Shown here piece by piece: positions 8,812 to 18,704 of a DNA stretch of 52,425 nucleotides. The position numbers and the translations under genes are program-made. The notes below the pieces were generated by a model that saw only the letters and a list, made by a program, of their open reading frames with translations, was not told the DNA's origin and searched no databases. Numbering within the stretch: position 1 is the first letter of the stretch; the number at the start of each line of letters is the position of its first letter. Where the stretch lies: positions 1 to 52,425 of the forward strand of contig WGND01000015.1 in assembly GCA_016124805.1 (NCBI GenBank), given 5' to 3'. This stretch comes from Hyphomicrobiales bacterium (lineage in GTDB: Bacteria > Pseudomonadota > Alphaproteobacteria > Parvibaculales > Parvibaculaceae).

Positions 8812-10209
8812 ATGAAAACTGAAAAGCCCCTTTCGCTCTATAATTCGCTCACACGCCGCAAGGAAGTGTTTGTGCCTGCCGATCCGCAGCGCGTGACGAT
8901 GTATGTGTGCGGGCCGACGGTTTATAATTTCGCCCATATCGGCAATGCGCGTCCGGCGGTCGTGTTCGACGTGCTGGCGCGGCTGCTGAAGCGGCTTTAT
9001 CCCCATGTCGTCTATGCGCGCAATATCACCGATATTGAAGACAAGATCATTGCCGCGGCCCGCGAGCAGGGTGTGGAGATCGGCGTCATCACCGACAAAT
9101 ATGCCGACATCTATCGCAAGGATATGGGCGAGCTGGGTGTGATGGTGCCCGACGTGGAGCCCAAGGCGACAGACAGCATTGCCGAAATGATCTCGATGAT
9201 GGAGCGGCTGATTGCGGCGGGTCATGCCTATGCCGCCGAAGGGCATGTGCTCTTCAATGTGCCAAGCGATGCCGCCTATGGCGTGCTGTCGGGTCGTGAC
9301 CGTGATGACATGATTGCCGGCGCGCGGGTGGAAGTCGCGCCCTACAAGAAGGACGCAGCCGATTTCGTGCTGTGGAAGCCGTCGACCCCGGAACAGCCGG
9401 GCTGGGACAGCCCCTGGGGCCGCGGTCGTCCGGGCTGGCATATTGAATGCTCGGCCATGATCGAGAAACATCTGGGTGAGACCATCGATATTCATGGTGG
9501 CGGCATCGACCTGCAGTTTCCTCATCATGAGAATGAGCTGGCGCAGTCGCGTTGCGCCCATGGCGGGGCGGCCCTTGCCCGCTTCTGGCTGCATAATGGC
9601 TTTGTGAATATCGAAAAAGAGAAGATGTCGAAATCCATCGGCAATGTGCTGCTGGTGCATGACCTGATCAAGGAGACGCCGGGCGAAGCGATCCGTCTGG
9701 CGCTGCTGAACGGGCATTACCGCCAGCCGCTGGACTGGACGGCGGAAGGGCTGACGCAGTCGGTGCGCATGCTCGACCGGCTTTACGGCGCATTGCGCGG
9801 GCTGTCGGATGTGAAATCCGAGGCCACGCATGATGCCATTCCGGCAGCTTTCTGGGAGGCGCTGCTTGATGATTTGAACACGCCCAAGGCGCTGGCCGAG
9901 CTTTTTGCGCTGGCCAAAGCTGCCAATACCGAAACCGACCCCGGCACAAGGGCACAGTTGAAAGCTGCCCTTCTGGGTTCCGGTCAGATGTTGGGCCTTC
10001 TTGCCCATGATGCCGAAGAATGGTTTGCAGGGGCGGGGACGGCGACCCATATAGAAGCTGAAGAGGTCGAGGCCCTGATTGCGGCACGCAATGCCGCGCG
10101 CAAGGCCAAGGATTTCAAGGAAGCCGACCGCATCCGCGACGCGCTTGCGGAAAAGGGCGTGCAGATCGAAGATGGCCCGCAGGGAACAAGCTGGCGGGTG
10201 GCGAGCTAG
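8812..10209 (+). CDS. cysS: Cysteinyl-tRNA synthetase
   Basis: A 465-residue class I aminoacyl-tRNA synthetase that charges tRNA-Cys. Seen directly: the HIGH-type motif HIGN (42-45), KMSKS (271-275), and Zn ligands C33, C213, H238 and E242 (the last two in FPHHENE). The anticodon-binding helical DALR domain follows and ends in [18 protein letters not shown]. Start [13 protein letters not shown] matches the family. The NifU-like gene follows 3 bases later, an operon-like arrangement. Confidence 0.97.
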   Translation: MKTEKPLSLYNSLTRRKEVFVPADPQRVTMYVCGPTVYNFAHIGNARPAVVFDVLARLLKRLYPHVVYARNITDIEDKIIAAAREQGVEIGVITDKYADIYRKDMGELGVMVPDVEPKATDSIAEMISMMERLIAAGHAYAAEGHVLFNVPSDAAYGVLSGRDRDDMIAGARVEVAPYKKDAADFVLWKPSTPEQPGWDSPWGRGRPGWHIECSAMIEKHLGETIDIHGGGIDLQFPHHENELAQSRCAHGGAALARFWLHNGFVNIEKEKMSKSIGNVLLVHDLIKETPGEAIRLALLNGHYRQPLDWTAEGLTQSVRMLDRLYGALRGLSDVKSEATHDAIPAAFWEALLDDLNTPKALAELFALAKAANTETDPGTRAQLKAALLGSGQMLGLLAHDAEEWFAGAGTATHIEAEEVEALIAARNAARKAKDFKEADRIRDALAEKGVQIEDGPQGTSWRVAS

Positions 10210-10212
10210 GAC

Positions 10213-10713
10213 ATGCTGAACGAGATCTATAATCAGCGCATTTTGAAGCTGGCAGCGGATATTCCGCTGACAGAGCGGCTGGTTGCGCCGGATGCGACGG
10301 CCGTGGCGGTCTCCAAGCTCTGCGGCTCCAAGGTGACGGTTGATCTGCGTCTGGAAGGCGACCGGGTCGCCGATTATGGCGCCGAGATCAAGGCCTGCGC
10401 GCTCGGGCAGGCCTCGTCCTCCATCATGGCGCGGCATGTGATCGGCGCGAGCATGGCCGAGCTGCATGAGGTCGCCGCCCAGATGCGGGCGATGCTGAAA
10501 GAAGGCGGCCCTGCGCCCACGGGCAAATGGGCCGATCTGGAAGTGCTGGAACCGGTGCGCGAATACAAGGCCCGGCATGCCTCCACATTGCTGATTTTTG
10601 ATGCCGTGGAAGAGGCCATTGAGGCTGCCCACGCCAAACAGACCCATGCTGAAACGGGGAGTGGGACGTCTGCTGCGCCCGACACCCTCACTAGCACCGG
10701 CTCGGGCAGCTGA
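10213..10713 (+). CDS. NifU/IscU-type Fe-S scaffold protein
   Basis: A 166-residue protein of the IscU/SufU-like scaffold family. One cysteine is in KLCGSKV (about residue 36), the second in IKACALGQASSS (about 61). The third-ligand region, usually E-x-R...C, lacks a clear cysteine. A tail of about 25 residues rich in Ser, Gly and Thr is extra. The family assembles or carries Fe-S clusters, but this alphaproteobacterial subgroup is poorly characterised and the protein may not be a full scaffold. It follows cysS directly. Confidence 0.75.
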   Translation: MLNEIYNQRILKLAADIPLTERLVAPDATAVAVSKLCGSKVTVDLRLEGDRVADYGAEIKACALGQASSSIMARHVIGASMAELHEVAAQMRAMLKEGGPAPTGKWADLEVLEPVREYKARHASTLLIFDAVEEAIEAAHAKQTHAETGSGTSAAPDTLTSTGSGS

Positions 10714-10903
10714 CGCGCCTGAGCCCTGCTGCTCCCACGCCTGATGCGTCCGGGCAGTTTTTCCCGATTTCATGATGGGTTGTCCGCTGACAGGTTTTTA
10801 CAGTCCGTGCCTGCCGGTTGTGCCTTTTCCCATTAAAAGCTAACAAATGCGCCCAGGGCGTCGCTTGTTGTGACGGTCTGGACGACAACATGGAACATGG
10901 CTC

Positions 10904-11287
10904 ATGCGGCCTGCCCGAAAGACATCTGGTCCCATCGCGCTGGTGATGCGCGGTCTCATCCAGTTCTATCGGTATGTCATCTCGCCGATGATCGGGCCGC
11001 GCTGTCGCCATCTGCCAACTTGCTCGGAATATGGCCTTGAGGCCATCGAGCGGTTTGGCGGCTGGCGAGGGGGCTGGCTGACACTGTCTCGCATCAGCCG
11101 CTGCCACCCCTGGGGGAGCCACGGGTTTGACCCGGTGCCGATGGTTTTGGTACCGCAGCCTTTCTGGGCGCCCTGGCGCTATGGGCACTGGTCATATCAT
11201 CTCGCGGAGGCGGGCCATGATGTCGAATCAGGGCAAACTGCCCAGGCGCATGACGAAGATGAAAACAAACGCGACGGACTGCATTGA
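10904..11287 (+). CDS. yidD: Membrane protein insertion efficiency factor YidD
   Basis: A 127-residue small amphipathic protein with the unmistakable YidD core: [34 protein letters not shown] and [17 protein letters not shown], with the conserved Cys residues. YidD is thought to assist YidC-dependent insertion of inner-membrane proteins. The C-terminal 35 residues are acidic and variable. It is usually next to rnpA/yidC; here it lies 10 bases before thrS, an arrangement also known in Rhizobiales. The start is uncertain; ATG at 10947 would also keep the core. Confidence 0.9.
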   Translation: MRPARKTSGPIALVMRGLIQFYRYVISPMIGPRCRHLPTCSEYGLEAIERFGGWRGGWLTLSRISRCHPWGSHGFDPVPMVLVPQPFWAPWRYGHWSYHLAEAGHDVESGQTAQAHDEDENKRDGLH

Positions 11288-11297
11288 GAGAATAGAC

Positions 11298-13271
11298 ATG
11301 ATCAAACTGACACTTCCCGATGGAGCCGTGCGCGAATTCGACGCCGCTGTGAGCGGGCTCGCCTTTGCCGAAAGCATTGCCAAATCACTGGCCAAGAAAG
11401 CCATTGCCATCAAGCTGGATGGCGAGGTGAAAGACCTTGCGACTCTCATCGATAAGGATGGCGCAATTGAGGTGGTGACGCGCGAAACGGATGACGGCGT
11501 CGACCTGCTGCGCCATGACTGCGCCCATGTGATGGCCGAAGCCGTGCAGGAGCTTTTCCCCGGTACGCAGGTGACGATCGGCCCTGTGATCGAGAATGGT
11601 TTCTTTTATGACTTCGCGCGGTCTGAGCCTTTCAAGGCCGAAGACCTTGAGAAGATCGAAGCGAAGATGAAAGAGATTGTCGATCGCAATGAAGAGATCA
11701 CGCGTGAAGTATGGGATCGCGACGAGGCGATTGCCTATTTCAAGAAAATTGGCGAGGCCTATAAGGCGGAACTGATTGCAGCCATTCCGGCAGGCGAGCC
11801 GGTATCGATTTATCGTCAGGGCGAGTGGCTCGATCTCTGCCGTGGTCCGCATCTGCCGTCCACGGGCAAACTCGGCAAGGCCTTCAAGCTGACGAAGCTT
11901 GCCGGTGCCTATTGGCGTGGTGACTCGCGCAATGAAATGCTTCAACGCATTTACGGCACGTGCTGGGCGAGCGAGAAGGACCTCGAAGCCTATCTGACAA
12001 TGGTGGAAGAGGCTGAACGGCGCGACCATCGCAAGATCGCTCGCGAGATGGATCTCTTCCATCTGCAGGAAGAGGCACAGGGGTCGGTCTTCTGGCATCC
12101 CAAGGGCTATCGAATCTGGCAGGCGCTGGAGCAATATGTGCGCCGGCGGACAGACCGTGCGGGCTATGTGGAAGTGAAGACGCCGCAGTTGCTGGATTCC
12201 AAATTCTGGGAACAGTCCGGCCACTGGGGCAAATATCGCGAAAACATGTTTGTGGTGCCGGATGAAATTCCGTCAACGGATGATGACGCGCCAGTGATCT
12301 CTGGCAAGGCCCATCTGATGGCCATCAAGCCGATGAACTGTCCGGCGCATATCCAGATTTTCAATCAGGGGATCAAGTCCTATCGCGATCTGCCGCTGCG
12401 CATGGCGGAGTTTGGCTGCTGCCACCGCAATGAGCCGCATGGTGCCTTGCATGGTCTGATGCGCGTGCGCCAGATGACGCAGGATGACGCGCATATTTTC
12501 TGCACTGAAGACCAGATCCAGAGTGAGACGGAAGATTTCTGTGCGCTGCTGGAAACGGTCTATGACGATATGGGGTTTACCGATGTTGCCATTCGTCTGG
12601 CAACGCGGCCTGAAATGCGCGCCGGTTCCGATGAGACATGGGACAAGGCGGAAAAAGCGCTGGGCGATGCGCTGCGTGCGACGGGGCGCGATTTTGTCGT
12701 CTCGCCGGGCGATGGCGCCTTTTATGGTCCCAAGCTTGAGTTCCATCTGAAGGATGCTATCGGCCGCTCCTGGCAGCTTGGCACCCTGCAGCTCGATTTC
12801 GTGCTACCCGAGCGGCTGGATGCCAGCTATATCGGCGAGGACAGTGCCAAGCATCGTCCTGTCATGCTTCACCGCGCCATCATGGGCTCACTGGAACGCT
12901 TTATCGGCATTCTGATCGAGCATTATGAGGGCCGCTTCCCGCTCTGGCTGGCGCCTGTGCAGGCTGTCGTAGCCACGATCACGTCGGAAGCGGATGGCTA
13001 TGCGGAAAGTGTGGCCGAAAAGCTCAAGGCGGCTGGCTTGCGTGTTGAGACCGATCTTCGCAATGAGAAGATCAACTACAAGGTGCGCGAGCATTCTGTC
13101 GGCAAGGTGCCGGTCATTCTGGTCGCCGGACGCCGTGAAGCTGAAGAAGGCAAGGTCTCGGTGCGCCGTCTCGGGTCTCAGGACCAGACGGTGATGACGC
13201 TGGAAGAAGCGCTGTTGATGCTGACAAAAGAGGCTACGCCTCCCGATCAGCGTTCGTCAGACGCGGCCTGA
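11298..13271 (+). CDS. thrS: Threonyl-tRNA synthetase
   Basis: A 657-residue class II synthetase. Order of parts: TGS domain (1-60, starting [14 protein letters not shown]), the editing domain with [15 protein letters not shown] and the [10 protein letters not shown] segment, the catalytic core with Zn-ligand motifs MNCPAH and the R-rich class II motif 2 ([20 protein letters not shown]), and the anticodon-binding domain from about residue 545 ending in VRRLGSQ. The usual length is about 640-660. ATG at 11298 fits the TGS start; the frame stays open upstream through yidD, but that part is a shadow. It charges and edits tRNA-Thr; a tRNA-Thr gene lies at 47.2 kb. Confidence 0.97.
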   Translation: MIKLTLPDGAVREFDAAVSGLAFAESIAKSLAKKAIAIKLDGEVKDLATLIDKDGAIEVVTRETDDGVDLLRHDCAHVMAEAVQELFPGTQVTIGPVIENGFFYDFARSEPFKAEDLEKIEAKMKEIVDRNEEITREVWDRDEAIAYFKKIGEAYKAELIAAIPAGEPVSIYRQGEWLDLCRGPHLPSTGKLGKAFKLTKLAGAYWRGDSRNEMLQRIYGTCWASEKDLEAYLTMVEEAERRDHRKIAREMDLFHLQEEAQGSVFWHPKGYRIWQALEQYVRRRTDRAGYVEVKTPQLLDSKFWEQSGHWGKYRENMFVVPDEIPSTDDDAPVISGKAHLMAIKPMNCPAHIQIFNQGIKSYRDLPLRMAEFGCCHRNEPHGALHGLMRVRQMTQDDAHIFCTEDQIQSETEDFCALLETVYDDMGFTDVAIRLATRPEMRAGSDETWDKAEKALGDALRATGRDFVVSPGDGAFYGPKLEFHLKDAIGRSWQLGTLQLDFVLPERLDASYIGEDSAKHRPVMLHRAIMGSLERFIGILIEHYEGRFPLWLAPVQAVVATITSEADGYAESVAEKLKAAGLRVETDLRNEKINYKVREHSVGKVPVILVAGRREAEEGKVSVRRLGSQDQTVMTLEEALLMLTKEATPPDQRSSDAA

Positions 13272-13351
13272 CGTCCTATATAAAAGGGCAGGGGGATTTG
13301 GGTCGGGCTGCTGTGGCAGCCTGACCCGCCACGCCTCAGGAAAGGCCCGAC

Positions 13352-13708
13352 ATGATGCGACTGGCTGTTCTGGTTTTCGTCCTTTCGTCGGTCATGGTTT
13401 TGGCATCCATGGCGCAGGCGTCTGAACTCTCCGATCTGATTGACTCCTCGCAGTCATCCCGGATGGAGCGGTCCCAGACATTGCGCCAGTCCCATCAGGC
13501 CGATCAGCAGGAGATGCAGCGGGATCAGACGCAGTATCAATTGCGCAAATCCGAACAGGCTGAGGACATGCGCGATGCCACGCGCCGCGTCACCGACAAG
13601 CCCAAGAGCATTGAAACCGGGCAGGATATTGTCGAGACAAAGAAACAGGATGCCTATCGGCAACAGCTCAATGCGCTTGACCCGCCGACAATAAATTCCG
13701 GCCCGTAA
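13352..13708 (+). CDS. Small exported charged protein, unknown function
   Basis: A 118-residue protein with a clear signal peptide (about 1-24, cleavage after AQA). The mature part is extremely rich in Gln, Arg, Asp and Glu, with repeated RxQTLRQSHQADQQEMQRDQ-like heptads, and is probably a long alpha-helix or coiled coil. No family recognised. AGGAAAGG precedes the ATG. The next gene, also exported and unassigned, begins 69 bases later, so the two may work together in the periplasm. Confidence 0.65.
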   Translation: MMRLAVLVFVLSSVMVLASMAQASELSDLIDSSQSSRMERSQTLRQSHQADQQEMQRDQTQYQLRKSEQAEDMRDATRRVTDKPKSIETGQDIVETKKQDAYRQQLNALDPPTINSGP

Positions 13709-13777
13709 GGGGCGGACAAAGCCTTCGAATTATGGTTACTATCTTGTGGGGTCTGTCTCTGGTCCGGGATTTTTCGC

Positions 13778-15496
13778 ATGAGTGTGCCGTTTCGACTGAT
13801 TGCCCTGATCGCTCTGGCGATCGGTAGCGCTGCTGGCGTGGCGCGCGCAGATGAGAGCGTTATCGATGCGCAGATGAGCCCTGTGGTGAGTGGCGGTGAG
13901 GTGCTTGATCCCGCCCTTGTCGCAACACCACCGGTCTTTCGCTGGCGCATTACCAAGACCGAATGGACCGCAAGTGACGAACGCGCCTATAGCGAGTTTG
14001 TCGCCGCCATCGGCAATGATGACTGCCGCACGGTGGATGCCTGTCTTCGGGGACCGGCCAATATCTATCGCAGCAGCGATCCCAAGGGGTCCTATTTTTT
14101 TGCTGACTGCGCCGACCTGCCTTATGCCTTGCGGGCCTATTTCGCCTGGAAGAACGGCTTGCCCTTTTCCTTTGCCAGTGGCGTGGCGGCGGTGGGCCGC
14201 TCGCGCGACCTGCGCTATTCACGCTATGGCAATTATGTTTTTGCGCGGCGCGATGTGGTGACCCCGGTGGAGGGCGCCTTTCCCAATGCGCGGCAGATTT
14301 TCCAGACGCTCAACAATACGATCTCCAGTGCGATGTATCGCTTTGCGCCGGGCATGACGCGGGGCGAGGCGACCGATTTTTATCCGGTGAAAATCGCGCC
14401 GGGAAGCATTCGGCCCGGCACGGTCATCTATGATCCGAACGGCCATGTGGCGGTGGTCTATGATGTGGACGAAGAGGGGCGCATCCGCTTCATTGATGCG
14501 CATCCGGATAATTCATTGACGCGTGGCAATTATGGTCGCCGCTTCGTGCGGTCGTCGCCACCGATGGGGGCGGGCTTCAAGAACTGGCGGCCGTTGCGGC
14601 TTGTGGGCGCGACGCAGGCAAGCGACGGGACATGGGTTGGGGGACGCGTTGTCGCTGCGCCGGACAGGGAACTCGCCGACTGGTCGGATGAACAGTTCTA
14701 CGGCAATGTGACGCCAAAACCCAAAGGCTGGCAGAGCTCGCTTTTCACCTATCAGGGCAAGGTGCTCGACTATTACGACTATGTACGCCATGCGACGGCG
14801 GGTCACGACATTGCCTATGACCCGATCAAGGAAACGCGCAGCATGGTGGCGGGGCTTTGCGAGGATCTGCAGTATCGCGTCCAGGCTGTTGATATTGCGA
14901 TCAAGGCGGAGATCAATGAACGGCCCCAGCCGGGGCGATTACCCCACAATATCTATGGCACGGAAGGCGACTGGGAGACCTATTCCACGCCGTCGCGCGA
15001 TGCGCGTCTGAAAGTTTCCTTTCAGGAGCTGCATGATCAGGTTGCCAATTTTCTTTCGCTGCATGAAAGCAATGCCTCAGACCTTGTTTATGACGGCGAT
15101 GACCTCAAGGGTGATTTGTTGAAGGCCTATCAGGCGGAAACGGCGATATGCCGTGTGAGCTATCATGCGAGTGACGGGTCGGAGCGTGTTCTGGCTTTTG
15201 AAGACATCAAGAACCGGCTCTTTGATCTGTCCTTTGATCCCTATCACTGTGTGGAGCGGCGATGGGGCGCGACGTCGCCTGCAGAACTTGCAACATGTGG
15301 TGATGGTGCGACCAAGCGGGCCTGGTATGCCGCAGAGGCGCGACTGCGCAACCAGACCGACCGCACCTATGATGTGCGCATGGATTTTGATCTGGGCGAG
15401 CTGAAAGGTAATGCGCCAGGCAGCGGCGTTGACGCACCACCGGCCATTGATGTGCTGAAGCTGTTGAGCGCGGAAACGGTTTCGCTCAGAAATTGA
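13778..15496 (+). CDS. Exported protein with putative cysteine-peptidase (NlpC/P60- or CHAP-like) signature
   Basis: A 572-residue protein with signal peptide 1-24 (ARA/DE). Residues about 105-250 show the order expected of papain-like cell-wall peptidases: a Cys at an N-terminal helix start (FADCADLPYALRAYFAW, Cys111), a strand with His (DPNGHVAVVYDV, His223) and a third polar residue in the next strand (RIRFIDAHPDNS, Asp240 or His242). A PGTVIY turn precedes the His strand, as in NlpC/P60 proteins. The C-terminal 300 residues are of unknown fold with several Cys that could pair. I know of no named family. The peptidase idea is inference from motif order; a transglutaminase-like or inactive role is possible. 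The end overlaps the convergent gene by 11 bases. Confidence 0.7.
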   Translation: MSVPFRLIALIALAIGSAAGVARADESVIDAQMSPVVSGGEVLDPALVATPPVFRWRITKTEWTASDERAYSEFVAAIGNDDCRTVDACLRGPANIYRSSDPKGSYFFADCADLPYALRAYFAWKNGLPFSFASGVAAVGRSRDLRYSRYGNYVFARRDVVTPVEGAFPNARQIFQTLNNTISSAMYRFAPGMTRGEATDFYPVKIAPGSIRPGTVIYDPNGHVAVVYDVDEEGRIRFIDAHPDNSLTRGNYGRRFVRSSPPMGAGFKNWRPLRLVGATQASDGTWVGGRVVAAPDRELADWSDEQFYGNVTPKPKGWQSSLFTYQGKVLDYYDYVRHATAGHDIAYDPIKETRSMVAGLCEDLQYRVQAVDIAIKAEINERPQPGRLPHNIYGTEGDWETYSTPSRDARLKVSFQELHDQVANFLSLHESNASDLVYDGDDLKGDLLKAYQAETAICRVSYHASDGSERVLAFEDIKNRLFDLSFDPYHCVERRWGATSPAELATCGDGATKRAWYAAEARLRNQTDRTYDVRMDFDLGELKGNAPGSGVDAPPAIDVLKLLSAETVSLRN

Positions 15497-16301
15497 CCCA
15501 AAGACCGATACGCCAGATTTTCTCATTGAGCGTTTCGCTGCCGGAGAGTGTCTTTTCATAGCCGAATTCAAAGGCGAGGCGCGGTGTCATGGTCTGGACG
15601 AAAGAAAGGCCGAGTTTGGTGGACTGGTAATGGCCGCCTGACGGGCTTTCGGAGAGAGATGTCGTGTTGAGGCTCTTGATCAGAAGCATGGTGCCGTCAT
15701 AGGGCTTGAGACCGAATGTGAGGTCCGCCCGCGCCATGTGTCTGGCGCCGCGTTGGTGATATTGCCAGGCGAGTTCCTGCACCGAAAATATGTCCATGCC
15801 GAGCAACGTATCGGCCTGGCCAAGGATGAGCGCGATGTCGCTTTCCAGATCGCCCATTTGCGGCACATTCGGATTGTCGCCCGCGGCCTGTCCGTGAATG
15901 GTCAGTACCGGTTGCAGGGAGAAGAGGGTTTCCTGCCATTTGCCAATGAAATAGCGCGCGCCGAGCTTGGCGCGGGTGAAGCCTTCATTGCGAAAACTGG
16001 TGCCGAAATAATTGGTTTTGTCGCTTGTCCAGGCAGCTTCCCCGACAAGGGTGAGGGATTTCGTCAGGCCATATTCGACATAGGGTGCAATCTCCCATTT
16101 TCGGTAGGGGCTTGCCCTGATCTTGTTGCCGCCTGCATCGTAGCGTGACTTGGCAGTTGTGGATGTGACAGGGATGATGATCTGGGTGGCGCCGGGGGCA
16201 AGCGGCCAGCCGCCTGCAATTGCATCGCCGCACGCCATGCCCCATATAACGACTGCAAGAATTGTAATACGGCTACTGAGCCGTCTTGCCCACTCCGCCA
16301 C
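15486..16301 (-). CDS. Predicted outer-membrane beta-barrel protein
   Basis: A 271-residue protein with an N-terminal signal sequence (hydrophobic 10-25, cleavage near AIAGG). Beyond it are alternating hydrophobic/polar strands throughout: WEIAPYVEYGLTKSLTLVGEA, GFTRAKLGARYFIG, and a C-terminus ending in a strand with terminal Phe (IWRIGLWVNF), the BAM recognition feature of outer-membrane barrels. This pattern fits small transporter- or MetA-pathway-like barrels of unknown substrate. Start is GTG at 16301. Tail-to-tail overlap with the exported C-H-D protein suggests no common transcript. Confidence 0.65.
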   Translation of the reverse strand: MAEWARRLSSRITILAVVIWGMACGDAIAGGWPLAPGATQIIIPVTSTTAKSRYDAGGNKIRASPYRKWEIAPYVEYGLTKSLTLVGEAAWTSDKTNYFGTSFRNEGFTRAKLGARYFIGKWQETLFSLQPVLTIHGQAAGDNPNVPQMGDLESDIALILGQADTLLGMDIFSVQELAWQYHQRGARHMARADLTFGLKPYDGTMLLIKSLNTTSLSESPSGGHYQSTKLGLSFVQTMTPRLAFEFGYEKTLSGSETLNEKIWRIGLWVNF

Positions 16302-16394
16302 ATCCGCCCCCGCCTGATGCGCTCATGTTGGCAAGTTGGTCTGTTCAAGTCAAAATGGCAGTGTCTGCGGGATGGTGTCAGGAAGGATCAAGAC

Positions 16395-16973
16395 GTGACG
16401 ATATCAAATGAAACCATCAATCTTTTGCTGACACGTCGATCCGCCAAGGCGTTGACAATGGTCGGTCCCGACATCACCCCGGAAGAAATTGACTTGCTGC
16501 TGCGGGCGGGTGCCCGTGTGCCGGACCATGGCAAGCTGGCCCCCTGGCGATTTGTGCTTTTTCAGGGGGAGGCGCGGGCGCAGTTTGGCGAGGTTCTGCG
16601 CAAGGCCTATGAGGCGCATGAAGACCGCGCCAATGATGACCAGCTTGATTTTGAGGCGCATCGTTTTCTGCGCGCGCCGCTGGTGATTGCCGTGATTTCG
16701 CACGTAACGCCCGAACACAAGGTGCCTGAATGGGAGCAGCTTCTGTCGGCCGGCGCGGTCTGTCAGAACATGCTGGTGGCGGCGACCGCCATGGGGCTGG
16801 CCTCGCAATGGCTGACGGAATGGTATGCCTATGATGAGATGGTCTGGCAGGCGCTCGGCTTAAGGTCGCATGAGCGCGTGGCGGGCTTTCTCTATTTCGG
16901 GCGTCCAAGCGTGCCCAATGATGAGCGACCGCGGCCCGTGCTGGCCGATATCACAACAGAGTGGAAAGCCTGA
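16395..16973 (+). CDS. Nitroreductase family protein
   Basis: A 192-residue FMN-dependent oxidoreductase of the NfsB/FRase I superfamily, YdjA-like subgroup (short form). RRSAKALT near the N-terminus is the FMN-phosphate contact, RVPDHGKLAPWRF the second FMN segment, and MLVAATAMGLASQWLTEW the dimer helix with GLGSQW-like motif. YdjA-type members prefer NADPH and lack large substrate loops; the physiological substrate is unknown. GTG at 16395 has GGAAGG 8 bases upstream; a longer ATG reading from 16317 adds unconserved residues. Confidence 0.88.
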   Translation: MTISNETINLLLTRRSAKALTMVGPDITPEEIDLLLRAGARVPDHGKLAPWRFVLFQGEARAQFGEVLRKAYEAHEDRANDDQLDFEAHRFLRAPLVIAVISHVTPEHKVPEWEQLLSAGAVCQNMLVAATAMGLASQWLTEWYAYDEMVWQALGLRSHERVAGFLYFGRPSVPNDERPRPVLADITTEWKA

Positions 16974-16979
16974 TCCGAC

Positions 16980-17261
16980 TTAAAGACCGGGGATATCGCC
17001 ATCTTGTGCGCGGGCCACAAAGGCCCCACGATGCATGGCTACGCCGAGCTTGCGCTTGCGGGCATCGCCGTTCTTATCGGTGTCGGTGATTTCCAGATGG
17101 AAGATCTGGGCCCGATTATCGACGACGAAGGCAACGAAGACGATGAAGAAGAGCGTGCCCATGGCAATGGCCGCGCCATGGCTCTGCAGATAGACCAGCC
17201 CTGTGGTGATGAGACCACCGACCATAATGAGCAGGGCGATGATGGATTTGAACGTGCTCAT
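16980..17261 (-). CDS. Small two-helix membrane protein, unknown
   Basis: A 93-residue protein with two predicted transmembrane segments (about 5-24 and 31-48) and a charged soluble tail of about 45 residues. It is preceded by AGGAG 7 bases from the ATG. No domain recognised. It lies alone on the minus strand between two plus-strand flavoenzyme genes. Confidence 0.6.
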   Translation of the reverse strand: MSTFKSIIALLIMVGGLITTGLVYLQSHGAAIAMGTLFFIVFVAFVVDNRAQIFHLEITDTDKNGDARKRKLGVAMHRGAFVARAQDGDIPGL

Positions 17262-17356
17262 GCTTGGCTCCTGAGTGGATGGCGGCCCTTTAACGGGGCC
17301 CAGTCTAACTTATGTCTCATCAATCCTGAAATGATGAGCTTCGAGGTGAATTGCGG

Positions 17357-17959
17357 ATGTTTTATGACGCCACGGAAAATGCCCATGGTTTGCCCCATGA
17401 TCCCTTCAAGGCCCTGATTGCGCCGCGGCCGATTGGCTGGATTTCCACGCTTGCGGCTGACGGGGTCGCCAATCTCGCGCCCTACAGCTTCTTCAATGGT
17501 ATCGCCAGCGACCCGCCTCTGGTGATGTTTTCCAGTGCGATGCGCAAGGACAGCCAGCGAAATGCTGAGGAAACGGGCGAATTTGTCTGCAATCTGGCCA
17601 CCTGGGACCTGCGCGAGGCCATCAATATGAGTTCGGCCATGGTGGGGCCGGAGGTTGATGAATTTGCCCTGTCGGGTCTGGAGATGACGCCGTCCCGTCT
17701 GGTCAAGCCGCCGCGGGTGAAAGCCTCGCCGGTGCATCTGGAATGCGTCTATGTGGAAACGGTGAAGCTGAAAAACCGCAAGGGGGAGAAGCATCCCTTC
17801 TATGAAATGATTATCGGCGAAGTGGTGGGCATCCATATTGATGATCGCTTCATCAAGGAGGGCATTGTTGATATTGCGGCCATGAAGCCGATTTCGCGTC
17901 TCGGCTATCATGACTATGCGGTGACCGATGACCTGTTTTCCATGCGGCGCCCCAAGTGA
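17357..17959 (+). CDS. Flavin reductase-like / FMN-binding protein
   Basis: A 200-residue protein of the flavin reductase-like FMN-binding split barrel. The APRPIGWISTLAADGVANLAPYSFFNGIASDPP segment, split here only for description, is the conserved FMN site (residues about 22-54), and GEFVCNLA and SPVHLECVY follow as usual. Members either reduce FMN for a partner monooxygenase or carry FMN themselves; no monooxygenase is nearby. A GAGG box lies before the ATG. Its TGA overlaps the GTG of the HAD gene. Confidence 0.85.
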   Translation: MFYDATENAHGLPHDPFKALIAPRPIGWISTLAADGVANLAPYSFFNGIASDPPLVMFSSAMRKDSQRNAEETGEFVCNLATWDLREAINMSSAMVGPEVDEFALSGLEMTPSRLVKPPRVKASPVHLECVYVETVKLKNRKGEKHPFYEMIIGEVVGIHIDDRFIKEGIVDIAAMKPISRLGYHDYAVTDDLFSMRRPK

Positions 17960-18699
17960 ATAGCGCTGGCCGGTCGACCGGTATCAAGGCAGTCCTGTTC
18001 GACAAGGACGGGACATTGTTTGATTTTCATTCGACCTGGCTGCCCATTCTGCGTGATGCCGCATTGCTGGCGGCGCGCGGGAACGCGGCGCTGGTGACGA
18101 AGCTGATGGCACTTGGCGGGCATGACGCAGATCGCGGACGCATCAGGGCGGGCAGTCTTCTGGCGGCAGGCGATACGATTGATCTGGCGACCTGCTGGCT
18201 GCCGCATGTCCATGGCTGGCAGGCAGAAGAACTGATCAATGCGCTTGACCGGCTTTACACCCAAAACGGACCGGCCAGCGCCGTGCCGGTGACAGAGCTT
18301 GTGCCGTTCTTCTCCCGCCTGCGGGGCGAGGGCTTGCGGCTTGGCCTTGCGACCAATGATACGGAGGCGGCGGCACGCGCGACGATGGACAGGTTCGGGA
18401 TTGCGCGGCATTTCGATTTTCTGAGCGGTTATGATAGTGGCCATGGCTCCAAGCCGTCGCCGGGCATGGTGCAGGCCTTTTGCCGGACGGTGAATGTGGC
18501 ACCGCAGGCCGTTGCAGTGGTGGGCGACAATATCCATGATCTGGAGATGGGACATGCGGGCGGTGTCGGCCTGATCGTCGGTGTGCTGACGGGGACCAGC
18601 TCACGTGACGATCTTGACCCCCGTGCAGATGCCGTGATTGACAGCATTGCCGACCTGCCGGCGCTGCTTGCCCGTTTCAGGCTGCAAGCCCCGCGATAA
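17956..18699 (+). CDS. HAD-superfamily hydrolase, phosphoglycolate phosphatase-like
   Basis: A 247-residue class IA HAD phosphatase. Motif I is DKDGT (Asp16 nucleophile, Asp18), motif II is the T in LATNDT (about 135), motif III Lys is in GSKPSP (about 168) and motif IV is VVGDNIHDLEMG (about 188-199). The helical cap lies between residues 30 and 110. Likely substrates are small phosphoesters such as 2-phosphoglycolate. The GTG start overlaps the stop of the flavin reductase (GTGA), indicating translational coupling. Confidence 0.88.
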   Translation: MNSAGRSTGIKAVLFDKDGTLFDFHSTWLPILRDAALLAARGNAALVTKLMALGGHDADRGRIRAGSLLAAGDTIDLATCWLPHVHGWQAEELINALDRLYTQNGPASAVPVTELVPFFSRLRGEGLRLGLATNDTEAAARATMDRFGIARHFDFLSGYDSGHGSKPSPGMVQAFCRTVNVAPQAVAVVGDNIHDLEMGHAGGVGLIVGVLTGTSSRDDLDPRADAVIDSIADLPALLARFRLQAPR

Positions 18700-18704
18700 T
18701 CTTT